A DNA stretch of 64,000 nt from Mariniflexile sp044335535 (GCF_044335535.1 NZ_JBIQVZ010000005.1:186001-250000), one strand, 5' to 3'. Positions 1 through 9,278 are shown, numbered from the stretch's first letter. Program-made: numbers and translations. Notes: generated from the sequence alone by a model not told the origin.

Positions 1-1767
1 TCTGTTGATGACATGGCCGTTTATGAAAAGCGTATTATAACTATATTAAATAAAGAAGGGAATAGTAATATAGATGCCTTTGTGCATTATGATAATAATG
101 TAAAAATAAAAACATTAGAAGCTTTAGTGTTTAACCAATCTGGGGCACTTATTAAAAAAGTTAAAAAGAACGATTTTAAAGATGTGAGTGCTGTAGATGG
201 AGGTACTTTATATTCAGATTCTAGGGTTAAGTATTTAGAATATACACCTATTTCATATCCATATACCGTAGAGTTTGTTTGTGAAATCAACACCAAAAAT
301 ACGGCATTTATTGAGTCGTTTACGCCGGTTAACGACCATTTTTTAAGTGTTGAAAACAGTTCATATACTATAAATTTTCCAAGCGATATAACGATTAGAA
401 CCAAGGAAAAGAATTTAGAAGGACTTGATGTATCTAAGGAGTCACTTCAAAATAAAATAAGTTATACAGTAAAAAATATAGAAGCTATAAAACCGGAAGC
501 TTATAGTCCTGCTTTTAGAAATATAGTTCCTGTAGTATTACTAGCTACTAATAAGTTTAGTTATGAAGGAGTTTATGCTGAAGTTGAAGATTGGGAAAGT
601 ATGGGTAAATGGTTTTATAATAATTTGCTTAGTGGAAGATCAGAGTTAAATGATGAAACTAAAAAGCAAATTTTGTATTTGGTTGAAGGTGTTAGCGATC
701 CAATAGAAAAAGCTAAAATAGTTTATCAATATGTGCAGGAAAATACCCGCTACATAAGTGTTCAGGTTGGTATAGGAGGTATGCAGCCAATTTCAGCAAA
801 GCAAGTTGATTTGGTTAAATATGGAGATTGTAAAGGATTATCAAATTATACCAAGGCACTTTTAGATATAGTAGGCGTGAAGTCTAACTATACAAGGCTC
901 TATGCATCTCCTACAAATCAAATTAGTGTAGAAAAAGACTTTGTTTCATTTGGTGGACAAACTAACCACGTTATTCTAAACATCCCAGTAGAAAACCAAG
1001 ACGATATTTGGTTGGAATGTACCAGCCAAAAACTTCCATTTGGTTTTATAGGCGATTTTACCGACGACAGAGATGTGTTAGTAATAACCCCCGAAGGCGG
1101 GAAAATAAAGCACACAAAAAAATACCATACCAACGAGAATTTACAAGTAATAAAAGGAGGTTACAAGGTATCCGCCAACGGTGATATTGATGTAAGCATA
1201 CATGTTAATTCTAAAGGAATTCAATATGATGATAAATATTGGTTAGAAACCGAAACAGAGCGGGATTTAGATACCCATTACAAAAAACGTTGGAGATATG
1301 TTAATGGTATGAGCATAAATAACATGCAGATTAATAACGATAAAATAAATAATGAGTTTATTGAAGCCATTAGTTTCGTTGCGCCCAATTATTCTAAACT
1401 TGTAGGCGATAGAATGTTGCTTCCAGTAAATGCGTTAAATAGAAATACCGATATCCCAGACCGATATAGGGATAGAAAATTGCCGCTTAAAATTAAAAGA
1501 GGTTTTAAAGATGTCGATGAAATTGAAATTAAGTTACCAACAGATTTTACTATAGAATCATCTCCTAATAATATGGTTATAGAAAATAAATTCGGCAGCT
1601 ATAAAGCCGAAATTATAGTTAAAGACACCTCTACCATACTTTATAAACGCGAGTTGTTAATTAACGATGGCGAATACCCAAAAGAAGATTACGAGGCTTA
1701 TAGAGAGTTCTATAAAGAAATAAATAAACTAGACAATTCAAAAATAGCATTAATTAAAAACCAATAA
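1..1767 (+). CDS. DUF3857/transglutaminase-like protein, 5' end outside window
   Basis: The frame is open from base 1, so the gene starts upstream; the first ATG (13) is probably internal because relatives carry a signal peptide and are longer. Numbered from that ATG, about the first 180 residues look like a DUF3857 domain. A transglutaminase-like papain-fold core follows at about 215-345, with Cys273 in YGDCKGLSNY and His319 in TNHVIL, so the thiol-His pair is intact. The last 200 residues resemble the beta-rich tail (DUF3858 type) of this family. Export to the periplasm and a peptide-bond or amide chemistry are inferred from family habit; no substrate is known. The stop lies 3 nt before a second gene of the same family, so the two are surely co-transcribed. 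Confidence 0.85.
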   Translation, partial: SVDDMAVYEKRIITILNKEGNSNIDAFVHYDNNVKIKTLEALVFNQSGALIKKVKKNDFKDVSAVDGGTLYSDSRVKYLEYTPISYPYTVEFVCEINTKNTAFIESFTPVNDHFLSVENSSYTINFPSDITIRTKEKNLEGLDVSKESLQNKISYTVKNIEAIKPEAYSPAFRNIVPVVLLATNKFSYEGVYAEVEDWESMGKWFYNNLLSGRSELNDETKKQILYLVEGVSDPIEKAKIVYQYVQENTRYISVQVGIGGMQPISAKQVDLVKYGDCKGLSNYTKALLDIVGVKSNYTRLYASPTNQISVEKDFVSFGGQTNHVILNIPVENQDDIWLECTSQKLPFGFIGDFTDDRDVLVITPEGGKIKHTKKYHTNENLQVIKGGYKVSANGDIDVSIHVNSKGIQYDDKYWLETETERDLDTHYKKRWRYVNGMSINNMQINNDKINNEFIEAISFVAPNYSKLVGDRMLLPVNALNRNTDIPDRYRDRKLPLKIKRGFKDVDEIEIKLPTDFTIESSPNNMVIENKFGSYKAEIIVKDTSTILYKRELLINDGEYPKEDYEAYREFYKEINKLDNSKIALIKNQ

Positions 1768-1770
1768 TAA

Positions 1771-3783
1771 ATGAGAATTACAACACTATTATTAGGCCTT
1801 TGCTTTTGTTTTAACACATTTGCTCAAAATTTTAGTTTTGGCAAAGTTTCAAAAGAGGAATTAGAGGAAAAATTTAATCCATTGGATTCTTCGGCAAACG
1901 CAACCTATTTGTATAAATATAGAAGAACATATATGCAATATAGACAAGAAGAAGGATTTTCGTTGGTTACTGATATACAAGAACGAATTAAGATATATAA
2001 CCAAGAAGGATTTGATTATGCGACCAAAGAAGTGAATCTTTATAAAAGAGGAAATGACGACGAACAAATTTCAAGTTTAAAGGGATATACACATAACTTA
2101 GTAGAAGGTAAGTTAGTCGAAACAAAGCTTGAAAAAGACGGTATCTTTAAAACAGAAGAATCTAAGTATCGTAATCAAACAAAATTTACAATGCCAAATA
2201 TAAAGGAAGGTTCTGTTATAGAATACAAATATACAATTACGTCCCCTTTTTATTGGAATATTGATGATTTTGAATTTCAGAATGACATTCCCATAAAACT
2301 TGTAGAAGCTGTATTTGAAGCTCCAGAGTATTTCAATTTTAAGCCAATTCCCAAAGGATATTTTGGTTTTAAACCAACAACCGAAGCTAAAAGGGATGTG
2401 ATAAGATTTTCAAGTACGAATAGAGGAGCCGGTGGTTTTAATGGTTCGAACGGAACAACATTTAGTTCTTCGGAATTAGAATTTATAAAAAACACATCAA
2501 CATATAAACTTTCTAATGTCCCAGCTTTAAAAGATGAGCCTTTTGTAAATAATATTAATAATTACCGTTCGGCAGTTAAATATGAATTGTCTTATACAAA
2601 GTTTCCAAACTCACCATTAAAATATTTTTCTACAACTTGGGAAGATGTTGTTAAAACTATTTATGAAAGTCCAAGTTTTGATATTGAATTAGATAAAACA
2701 GGTTATTTTGAAGAAGATATTGATGCTTTGATAAATAGCATTTCAGATCCACTAGCAAGGGCATCATTAATTTATAATCATGTAAAGAGCAGGGTCAAAT
2801 GGAATGGCTATTACGGAAAATATACCGATGGTGGTGTGCGTAAGGCATATAAAGACCAAGTAGGCAATGATGCCGAAATAAATTTAATGTTAACAGCTAT
2901 GTTAAGATATGCTGGGTTAAACGCAAATCCTGTTTTGGTGAGTTCAAGGAACAATGGCATTCCCTTGTTTCCAACATTAGACGGTTATAACTATGTTGTT
3001 TCAGCCATAGAAACATTAGATGGTGTTATATTGTTAGACGCTACGAGTAAATACAGTACACCAAATATTTTGCCTTTTAGAACATTAAATTGGGAAGGTA
3101 GAATTGTTCGAAAAGATAAAAGTTCTTCTACAATAAGTTTGTATCCAAAAGAGAAGTCTAAAAAAACGGTATCAATAATTGCAAGTTTAAAAGATACTGG
3201 TAGTTTAGAAGGGGGAATTAGAACTGTGAAAACCAATCATGATGCCATGATTTATAGAGAGCAATATTTAGAAGCCGATAAAAACCAATATTTGGAAAAA
3301 CTTGAAAGCAAGTACAATAATATGGAGATAGATGGGTTTGAGGTTAAAAACGAAATGGATTTATCTAAGCCTGTTATGGAATCATTTAAATTCACTTTAG
3401 AAAACCAAGCAGATATTATAGCAGATAAGTTATATTTTTCTCCTCTATTCTTTTTAAGAACAAAAGAAAGTCCATTTAAACTAGAAAAAAGAGAGTTCCC
3501 TGTAGATTTTGGTTACCCTTCAAGTAACAAATACATGGTAAATATTGACCTTCCAGAGGGTTATAAAGTTGAAGTTATTCCAGAGCCATTGGTTATAACT
3601 ATGCCAGATAACTTGGGAACATTTAAATACAATATATCTGCAAGCGATAAAAAAATTCAGTTGGTTATAGATACAGAAATAAACGAATCGATTATATCTC
3701 CTATATATTATGAAGCTTTAAAAGAGTATTTTAGAAAAATGGTAGAAAAAGAAGCAGAACAAATAGTATTAACTAAAGTATAG
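1771..3783 (+). CDS. DUF3857/transglutaminase-like protein lacking the catalytic Cys and His
   Basis: A 670-residue protein starting with a clear signal peptide (hydrophobic stretch ending FNTFAQN, cleavage near residue 19). Domain order matches the upstream paralog: DUF3857 region to about residue 290, transglutaminase-like fold at about 310-440, beta-rich C-terminal tail. At the catalytic loop the active motif GDCKG is replaced by GNDAEIN (residues 365-371), and the catalytic His is replaced by Tyr408 in DGYNYVV. It therefore looks like a non-catalytic transglutaminase fold, perhaps a binding or partner subunit of the active neighbour 3 nt upstream; that role is inference. The same degenerate form is, from memory, common in flavobacterial relatives, which argues against recent decay. 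Confidence 0.85.
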   Translation: MRITTLLLGLCFCFNTFAQNFSFGKVSKEELEEKFNPLDSSANATYLYKYRRTYMQYRQEEGFSLVTDIQERIKIYNQEGFDYATKEVNLYKRGNDDEQISSLKGYTHNLVEGKLVETKLEKDGIFKTEESKYRNQTKFTMPNIKEGSVIEYKYTITSPFYWNIDDFEFQNDIPIKLVEAVFEAPEYFNFKPIPKGYFGFKPTTEAKRDVIRFSSTNRGAGGFNGSNGTTFSSSELEFIKNTSTYKLSNVPALKDEPFVNNINNYRSAVKYELSYTKFPNSPLKYFSTTWEDVVKTIYESPSFDIELDKTGYFEEDIDALINSISDPLARASLIYNHVKSRVKWNGYYGKYTDGGVRKAYKDQVGNDAEINLMLTAMLRYAGLNANPVLVSSRNNGIPLFPTLDGYNYVVSAIETLDGVILLDATSKYSTPNILPFRTLNWEGRIVRKDKSSSTISLYPKEKSKKTVSIIASLKDTGSLEGGIRTVKTNHDAMIYREQYLEADKNQYLEKLESKYNNMEIDGFEVKNEMDLSKPVMESFKFTLENQADIIADKLYFSPLFFLRTKESPFKLEKREFPVDFGYPSSNKYMVNIDLPEGYKVEVIPEPLVITMPDNLGTFKYNISASDKKIQLVIDTEINESIISPIYYEALKEYFRKMVEKEAEQIVLTKV

Positions 3784-3830
3784 ATCCTAATTAGGGTTTT
3801 AAACCTTGATTGGGTTAAAAAACTAAAAAC

Positions 3831-4157
3831 ATGAACATAAAAAACGCGCAACAAGTAGTAGATAACTGGATAAAAGACCACGGAGTTCGTTATTTCAACG
3901 AACTCACCAATATGGCACAACTTACGGAAGAAGTAGGTGAGGTAGCCCGTATTATTGCCCGTCGATATGGAGAGCAAAGCGAAAAAGAAAGCGATAAAGA
4001 TAAAGATCTTGGCGAAGAACTTGCCGATGTGTTGTTTGTAGTGTTATGCTTAGCAAACCAAACGGGAGTCGATTTGCAGCAAGCTTTCGACAAACGAATG
4101 GATAAGAAAGCAAAACGAGATCATGATAGGCACCATAATAATGAAAAATTAAAATAA
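3831..4157 (+). CDS. MazG-like nucleotide pyrophosphohydrolase
   Basis: A 108-residue all-alpha protein of the MazG/dUTPase-like NTP pyrophosphatase superfamily. The metal-binding signature is visible: EEVGE near residues 33-37 and EELADVLF near 62-69, the two acidic helices that hold Mg2+ and cleave an NTP to NMP and PPi. Members are thought to clean up non-canonical or damaged nucleotides in the cytoplasm; the substrate cannot be told from sequence. The C-terminus is rich in Lys, His and Asp. It begins 47 nt after the transglutaminase-like gene and is followed within 20 nt by a strong terminator, so it may be the last gene of that transcript or have its own weak promoter. Confidence 0.88.
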   Translation: MNIKNAQQVVDNWIKDHGVRYFNELTNMAQLTEEVGEVARIIARRYGEQSEKESDKDKDLGEELADVLFVVLCLANQTGVDLQQAFDKRMDKKAKRDHDRHHNNEKLK

Positions 4158-4175
4158 ATTATAAGTATATTTGAG

Positions 4176-4199
4176 CGCTTCTTTTAAGAAGCGTTTTTT
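4176..4199 (+). terminator. Rho-independent terminator after the MazG-like gene
   Basis: The arms CGCTTCTT and AAGAAGCG are perfectly complementary around a very short turn and are followed by six T residues. It lies 19 nt after the stop. Confidence 0.85.
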
Positions 4200-4214
4200 A
4201 TGGTCAGTTCTAGC

Positions 4215-4239
4215 GTGTCACACTGAGCTTGTCGAAGTA
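4215..4239. repeat. Dispersed GAGCTTGTCGAAG-type repeat, single arm
   Basis: Contains CACTGAGCTTGTCGAAGTA just after the terminator and before aroA. The same core recurs as an inverted pair at 9330-9401 and in partial form at 9447 and 51122-51142. This is a single arm without a nearby partner. Confidence 0.6.
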
Positions 4240-4273
4240 CAATCGAGAACTATATTAGCTTTTAACTTATAAA

Positions 4274-5500
4274 ATGAATATTACACTTCAAAAATCGCAA
4301 ATTGCAAATCGTCAATCTAAAGTTACCATTACAGGTTCTAAAAGCGAATCGAACAGATTGTTACTTTTAAAAGCTCTGTACCCAACCATTAATCTAGAAA
4401 ATGTTTCAAATTCAGATGATAGTTGTTTAATGACCGAGGCTTTAAAATCAGTTTCCGAAGTTGTCGATATTCATCATGCAGGTACCGCCATGCGATTTTT
4501 AACAGCCTATTTTTCTATTCAAGAAGGCCATGAAGTAACGCTTACAGGTTCTAAACGAATGAAAGAGCGTCCCATTCAAATTTTGGTAGAGGCACTTCAA
4601 GAACTTGGTGCTGACATTGAATATGTTGAAAATGCAGGTTATCCACCTATAAAAATCAAAGGAAAAAAACTACTTAAAAATAAAGTATCATTACAAGCCA
4701 ATGTTAGTAGTCAATATATTTCAGCTTTATTATTGATAGCTTCAAGGCTTGAAAACGGATTGGAGTTAACCCTTAAGGGTGAAATAACCTCAGTACCTTA
4801 TATAAAAATGACGCTTAGTTTATTGGACGAAATTGGTGTTGAATCTTCATTTGTTGGCAATACAATTACCATAAAACCTAACACCCAACACCTAGCACCT
4901 ACAACTTTAACAGTAGAGTCGGATTGGTCTTCAGCATCTTATTATTTTAGTATTGTGGCACTTTGTGACGTTGGAACAGAGATTACACTATCATCATACA
5001 AAGAAAACTCCCTGCAAGGTGATTCTGTTTTGGTAGAAATCTATAAACATTTTGGGGTGACATCAACTTTTAATGGTAATAGTGTCACGCTTAAAAAAGA
5101 AACTTTCAACTTTGAACCTTTAACTTTAAACTTGCAGAATGCGCCCGATATTGCCCAAACCATAGCCGTAACTTGTTTTGCTTTGGGAATGCCTTGTGAT
5201 TTAACGGGACTTCACACCTTAAAAATTAAAGAAACCGATAGGTTAGTGGCTTTAAAAACCGAAATAGAAAAATTAGGAGGAAACGTTGATATAACAGATA
5301 AATCTTTACATCTGTCAGCTTCAAACGCCATAAAAGAATACGTGCCTATTGCGACTTATAACGATCATAGAATGGCTATGGCATTTGCACCATTAGCACT
5401 CAAAACACCAATAGTTATTGAAGATGCTGAGGTGGTTTCAAAATCGTATCCAACCTTCTGGGATGATCTTGAATCTATAGGTTTTAAAATAACTAAATAA
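4274..5500 (+). CDS. aroA: 3-phosphoshikimate 1-carboxyvinyltransferase (EPSP synthase)
   Basis: A 408-residue cytoplasmic enzyme that transfers the enolpyruvyl group of PEP to shikimate 3-phosphate, the sixth step of the shikimate pathway to chorismate. Visible family marks are the N-terminal GSKSESNRLL phosphate-binding segment (about residues 22-31), HAGTAMRFL (about 74-82), the SKRMKERPI segment, and the C-terminal KIKETDRL and YNDHRMAMAF motifs that carry substrate-binding Asp, Lys and Arg residues. It is somewhat shorter than the usual 420-440 residues, as is common in Bacteroidota. No other shikimate genes are adjacent. It follows a terminator and precedes the queA promoter, so it is probably transcribed alone. 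Confidence 0.96.
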   Translation: MNITLQKSQIANRQSKVTITGSKSESNRLLLLKALYPTINLENVSNSDDSCLMTEALKSVSEVVDIHHAGTAMRFLTAYFSIQEGHEVTLTGSKRMKERPIQILVEALQELGADIEYVENAGYPPIKIKGKKLLKNKVSLQANVSSQYISALLLIASRLENGLELTLKGEITSVPYIKMTLSLLDEIGVESSFVGNTITIKPNTQHLAPTTLTVESDWSSASYYFSIVALCDVGTEITLSSYKENSLQGDSVLVEIYKHFGVTSTFNGNSVTLKKETFNFEPLTLNLQNAPDIAQTIAVTCFALGMPCDLTGLHTLKIKETDRLVALKTEIEKLGGNVDITDKSLHLSASNAIKEYVPIATYNDHRMAMAFAPLALKTPIVIEDAEVVSKSYPTFWDDLESIGFKITK

Positions 5501-5515
5501 TAATCACGTATTTAC

Positions 5516-5547
5516 TTGACAAGGCCTATCTCACAATCGTATATTTG
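5516..5547 (+). promoter_or_regulatory. Bacteroidota-type promoter for queA
   Basis: TTG at 5516-5518 (within TTGAC) and TATATTTG at 5540-5547, 21 nt apart, match the -33 TTG and -7 TAnnTTTG pattern. Transcription would start near 5554, leaving a leader of about 65 nt that contains the 8-bp tandem repeat. Confidence 0.75.
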
Positions 5548-5573
5548 CAGCCTGATTTTTAAAAGCTAAAGCA

Positions 5574-5612
5574 AAAACTTTAAACTTTTAAACTTTTAAA
5601 CTTTTAAACTTT
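5574..5612. repeat. 8-bp tandem repeat in the queA leader
   Basis: The unit CTTTTAAA is repeated with an exact 8-bp period over about three and a half copies, ending 7 nt before the queA start. Such a run can vary by slippage and sits where a ribosome would bind. Confidence 0.8.
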
Positions 5613-5619
5613 ATTTTAA

Positions 5620-6669
5620 ATGAAATTATCACACTTTGGTTTTAATTTACCAGAAGAATTATTAGCAGAATACCCTGCGGAAAATAGAGATGAATCTCGT
5701 TTAATGGTTTTGGATAGAAAAAAGCAAACCATCGAACACAAAATGTTTAAAGATATTATCAACTATTTTGATGAAGATGATGTTTTAATTCTAAATAACA
5801 CTAAAGTATTTCCTGCTAGATTATATGGTAATAAAGAAAAAACAGGGGCAAGAATTGAGGTGTTTTTATTAAGAGAGTTAAACGAGGAGCAACGCCTTTG
5901 GGATGTGCTGGTAGATCCTGCGCGTAAAATAAGAATTGGTAATAAACTATACTTTGGTGACGACGATACATTAGTAGCAGAGGTTATTGATAACACGACA
6001 TCTCGTGGCCGTACATTGCGTTTTTTGTATGATGGATCTTATAAAGAATTCCGTAGAAAATTAAACGAATTAGGTGAAACGCCACTTCCAAAATACATAA
6101 AAAGAGAAGTACAGCCCGAAGATGAAGAACGTTACCAAACCATTTACGCTAAAAATGAAGGTGCTGTAGCGGCTCCAACTGCTGGACTTCATTTTTCAAA
6201 ACATCTATTAAAGCGTTTAGAAATTAAGGGTGTTAAATTTGCCGAGGTTACGTTGCATGTTGGTTTAGGAACTTTTAATCCAGTTGAAGTTGAAGATCTT
6301 TCTAAACACAAAATGGATAGTGAAGAGCTTAAAATAGATGAAAAAGCAGTAGAAATAGTAAATAAAGGCATTCAAAATAAAAAACGTGTTTGTGCGGTAG
6401 GTACTACGGCAATGCGTGCTATAGAAAGTTCGGTCTCATCAGGTGGGCGATTAAATGAAGTTGATGGATGGACAAACAAATTCATTTTTCCTCCTTACGA
6501 TTTTAGTATCGCTAACTGCATGATTACTAACTTTCATACACCAAAATCAACCTTGTTAATGATGGTTTCGGCATTTGCAGGTCACGATTTTATTAAAAAA
6601 GCTTACGAAGAAGCCGTAAAAGAAAAGTATAAATTCTACAGTTATGGCGATGCCATGCTAATCATATAA
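5620..6669 (+). CDS. queA: S-adenosylmethionine:tRNA ribosyltransferase-isomerase
   Basis: A 349-residue cytoplasmic enzyme that moves the ribosyl part of SAM to 7-aminomethyl-7-deazaguanine in tRNA, giving epoxyqueuosine. Family marks include the N-terminal FNLPEELLAEYPAENRDESRL, the segment DDVLILNNTKVFPARLYG (about 51-69), GAVAAPTAGLHFS (about 177-189), THVGLGTF-like LHVGLGTFNPV (about 211-222) and the C-terminal NFHTPKSTLLMMVSAFAGHD. Length is normal for the family. The start at 5620 follows a recognisable promoter and an AT-rich leader without an obvious Shine-Dalgarno site, usual for this phylum. A terminator follows at once, so it is a single-gene unit. Confidence 0.96.
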   Translation: MKLSHFGFNLPEELLAEYPAENRDESRLMVLDRKKQTIEHKMFKDIINYFDEDDVLILNNTKVFPARLYGNKEKTGARIEVFLLRELNEEQRLWDVLVDPARKIRIGNKLYFGDDDTLVAEVIDNTTSRGRTLRFLYDGSYKEFRRKLNELGETPLPKYIKREVQPEDEERYQTIYAKNEGAVAAPTAGLHFSKHLLKRLEIKGVKFAEVTLHVGLGTFNPVEVEDLSKHKMDSEELKIDEKAVEIVNKGIQNKKRVCAVGTTAMRAIESSVSSGGRLNEVDGWTNKFIFPPYDFSIANCMITNFHTPKSTLLMMVSAFAGHDFIKKAYEEAVKEKYKFYSYGDAMLII

Positions 6670-6678
6670 ATTCTAAAG

Positions 6679-6703
6679 AGCCTTGTTAATTCAAGGCTTT
6701 TTT
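6679..6703 (+). terminator. Rho-independent terminator after queA
   Basis: Stem AGCCTTG / CAAGGCT with loop TTAATT, followed by a run of six T. It begins 10 nt after the queA stop. Confidence 0.88.
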
Positions 6704-7006
6704 ATTCCTGTGAAAGCAAAGCATTCTAAGTAATTTTTACGTATTACCACACCCTTTGTCTGCGCTCAAGATAAGCAGTTGCATTATCGGCAGTCACTTC
6801 CCTATGGAAAAAACAAAAGAGCTTCGACAAAATCTCAATCGTTAATGCAAATCACAACTCCAACTCATAAATCGTCAATCGTTACTCGTCAATCGTTAAT
6901 TGAACAAATCGTGATACATGAATCGTGAAACGTGTAAATAAAAAATCTTAAATCGTTAAACAAACAGTTTCCCTCCATTGGAGGGATTAAGGGAGGATAT
7001 TTTCCC
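6704..7006. other. Gene-free region of degenerate short repeats before rlmN
   Basis: No credible gene was found. The stretch holds several near-copies of AATCGT-containing words (around 6836-6960, for example ATCGTCAATCGTTA) and a perfect short hairpin, CCCTCC-att-GGAGGG at 6971-6985. It looks like degenerate intergenic repeat material. The hairpin sits where the rlmN -33 region would be. Confidence 0.55.
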
Positions 7007-7014
7007 TATTTTTG
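7007..7014 (+). promoter_or_regulatory. -7 promoter element for rlmN
   Basis: TATTTTTG matches TAnnTTTG exactly. Its end is only 9 nt before the ATG at 7023, so the transcript would be leaderless or nearly so. No TTG is seen at the usual distance upstream. Confidence 0.55.
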
Positions 7015-7022
7015 CATCACTT

Positions 7023-8063
7023 ATGGCAACAACAAAAAAAGATATTCGTGCATTGAGCAAAGAACAACTTCGTGAGTTCTTCGAAAAACAAGGTGATAAA
7101 GCCTTTCGTGGCAATCAGGTTTATGAATGGTTGTGGCAAAAAGGAGCGCATACATTTGATGATATGACGAATGTTTCCAAAGAAACCCGTCAAATGCTGG
7201 AAGATAATTTTGTCATCAACCATATAAAAGTCGATACTATGCAGCGTAGTAGCGATGGCACGGTTAAAAATGCAGTGCGTTTGCACGATGGCTTAATTGT
7301 AGAGTCTGTCTTAATTCCAACAGCAACTAGAACAACGGCATGTGTGTCAAGTCAAGTAGGTTGTAGTTTAGATTGTAGATTTTGTGCCACAGCGCGTTTA
7401 AAACGTATGCGTAATTTAAACCCCGATGAAATTTACGATCAAGTAGTTGCCATCGATAACGAAAGCAAATTGTATTTCAATCGACCATTAAGTAATATCG
7501 TATTTATGGGTATGGGTGAACCACTTATGAATTATAATAACGTTATTAAAGCCATCGATAAGATTACATCTCCCGAAGGTTTGGGAATGTCGCCAAAACG
7601 TATAACCGTTTCAACATCGGGCGTGCCTAAAATGATAAAAAAGATGGCAGATGATGCCGTGAAATTTAATTTAGCGGTCTCGTTGCATTCAGCTATCGAT
7701 GCGGTTAGAACTACCATTATGCCTTTTAATGAAAATTTTCCGTTAGACGATTTACGAGAAGCTTTAGAATATTGGTATGCTAAAACCAAGCGCAAAATAA
7801 GCTATGAATACGTGGTTTGGAAAGGCATTAACGATACACAAAAAGATATTGATGCTTTTGTGAAATTCTGTAAATATGTGCCCTGTAAAGTCAATATTAT
7901 TGAATACAACCCTATTGATGATGGTGAGTTCCAACAAGCATCAAACGAAGCACTGGAAAATTATATCGCTACCTTAGAAAAAAACAGAATTGTAGTGAAT
8001 GTACGCCGAAGTAGAGGTAAAGACATTGATGCGGCATGCGGACAATTAGCAAATAAAAGTTAA
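7023..8063 (+). CDS. rlmN: 23S rRNA (adenine2503-C2)/tRNA (adenine37-C2) methyltransferase
   Basis: A radical SAM methyltransferase of 346 residues counted from 7023. The iron-sulfur motif CSLDCRFC (CX3CX2C) follows SSQVG, and GMGEPL, the SAM-binding segment, comes after NIVFM. The C-terminal DAACGQL carries one of the two catalytic cysteines that hold the protein-RNA intermediate. It methylates C2 of A2503 in 23S rRNA and A37 in some tRNAs. The frame is open back to an ATG at 6978, but that stretch spans a promoter element and a repeat hairpin, and family members begin at or near MATTKKDIRALS, so 7023 is preferred. Confidence 0.95.
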   Translation: MATTKKDIRALSKEQLREFFEKQGDKAFRGNQVYEWLWQKGAHTFDDMTNVSKETRQMLEDNFVINHIKVDTMQRSSDGTVKNAVRLHDGLIVESVLIPTATRTTACVSSQVGCSLDCRFCATARLKRMRNLNPDEIYDQVVAIDNESKLYFNRPLSNIVFMGMGEPLMNYNNVIKAIDKITSPEGLGMSPKRITVSTSGVPKMIKKMADDAVKFNLAVSLHSAIDAVRTTIMPFNENFPLDDLREALEYWYAKTKRKISYEYVVWKGINDTQKDIDAFVKFCKYVPCKVNIIEYNPIDDGEFQQASNEALENYIATLEKNRIVVNVRRSRGKDIDAACGQLANKS

Positions 8064-8300
8064 AAGGTATTTTTGTTATATGTGTTATGGCTAGAACCTG
8101 CTTGCTAAATAATGAATTCAATAACAAACTTTTTAATTTAATTCATTTGAAATCGCCATGATTTGGAAACGCAATTGATAATCATCGAACACCAATGAAA
8201 ATAACATTTGTGAGATAAACACCAATAAAAATAAAGCGATACCATATGACTTATAAAAAAAATAGATATTTACATATGAAATAGTATATTTAAACTCTGA

Positions 8301-9278
8301 ATGAAAATAGTAGAGCAAATAAAACAACCCATAGCCTTTGAAATGGACCTTTTCGAGCAAAAGTTCTTGCTTTCAATGTCTAGTAAAGTGGCTTTACTTA
8401 ACAGAATTACAACTTATATAGTAAACCGAAAAGGCAAGCAAATGCGTCCCATGTTTGTGTTTTTGGTGGCAAAAATGGTATCGAACGGTGAAGTAAGTGA
8501 GCGTACCTACAGAGGTGCTTCGGTTATTGAGCTCATCCACACGGCTACTTTGGTGCATGATGATGTGGTGGACGATAGCAACCGCCGCCGCGGATTTTTC
8601 TCTGTAAATGCCCTTTGGAAGAATAAAATAGCCGTTTTAATTGGTGATTATCTGTTGTCAAAAGGCTTGCTTTTAAGTATTGATAATAGCGATTTTGATT
8701 TACTCAAAATCATCTCTATTGCGGTACGTGAAATGAGCGAAGGCGAATTGCTTCAAATTGAAAAAGCCCGTAAACTTGATATTACAGAAGCTGTTTATTA
8801 TGAAATTATACGTCAAAAAACAGCCACTTTAATCGCTGCGTGTTGTAGTTTGGGTGCTGCTTCTGTAAAACCAGAGTCGCTTCATGTAGAATCTATGCGT
8901 AAGTTTGGTGAGCTTATAGGTATGGCATTTCAAATAAAAGATGATTTATTTGATTATAGTGACGACCAAATAGGGAAACCAACGGGTATTGATATTAAAG
9001 AGCAAAAAATGACTCTGCCTTTAATTTATGTGCTAAATCAAGCCGATAAAAAAGATAAAAAGTGGTTGATCAATTCCATAAAAAACCATAATAAAGACAC
9101 AAAACGCGTTAAGGAAGTAATAGCTTTTGTTAAAAACAATGGCGGTTTAGATTATGCCATCACTAAAATGAAGCAGTTTCAAGAAGAGGCACTACAAATT
9201 CTTCAAACCTATCCAGAATCTGATTATAAAAGTTCACTAGTATTGATGGTGAATTATGTTATTGACAGAAAGAAGTAA
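8301..9278 (+). CDS. Long-chain polyprenyl diphosphate synthase
   Basis: A 325-residue trans-isoprenyl diphosphate synthase that adds isopentenyl units to an allylic diphosphate. The first Asp-rich motif is HDDVVDDSNRRRG (about residues 84-96) and the second is KDDLFDYSDD (about 212-221). The residues just before the first motif (IHTATLV) are small, which in this family goes with long chains. In flavobacteria such an enzyme supplies the side chain of menaquinone, but the exact chain length cannot be read. It has no co-directional neighbour within 200 nt on either side and ends in a convergent region with the arsenic cluster. A possible weak -7 (TATATTTA, 8285-8292) lies just upstream. Confidence 0.92.
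   Translation: MKIVEQIKQPIAFEMDLFEQKFLLSMSSKVALLNRITTYIVNRKGKQMRPMFVFLVAKMVSNGEVSERTYRGASVIELIHTATLVHDDVVDDSNRRRGFFSVNALWKNKIAVLIGDYLLSKGLLLSIDNSDFDLLKIISIAVREMSEGELLQIEKARKLDITEAVYYEIIRQKTATLIAACCSLGAASVKPESLHVESMRKFGELIGMAFQIKDDLFDYSDDQIGKPTGIDIKEQKMTLPLIYVLNQADKKDKKWLINSIKNHNKDTKRVKEVIAFVKNNGGLDYAITKMKQFQEEALQILQTYPESDYKSSLVLMVNYVIDRKK

Noticed and set aside
6978..7022. N-terminal extension of rlmN from the ATG at 6978
   Set aside because: The segment spans a repeat hairpin and the -7 element; the family begins at the 7023 Met.
8133..8360. 75-codon hydrophobic frame opposite the start of the polyprenyl synthase gene
   Set aside because: Aromatic-rich translation of AT-rich DNA; overlaps the start of a certain gene and has no promoter or family.
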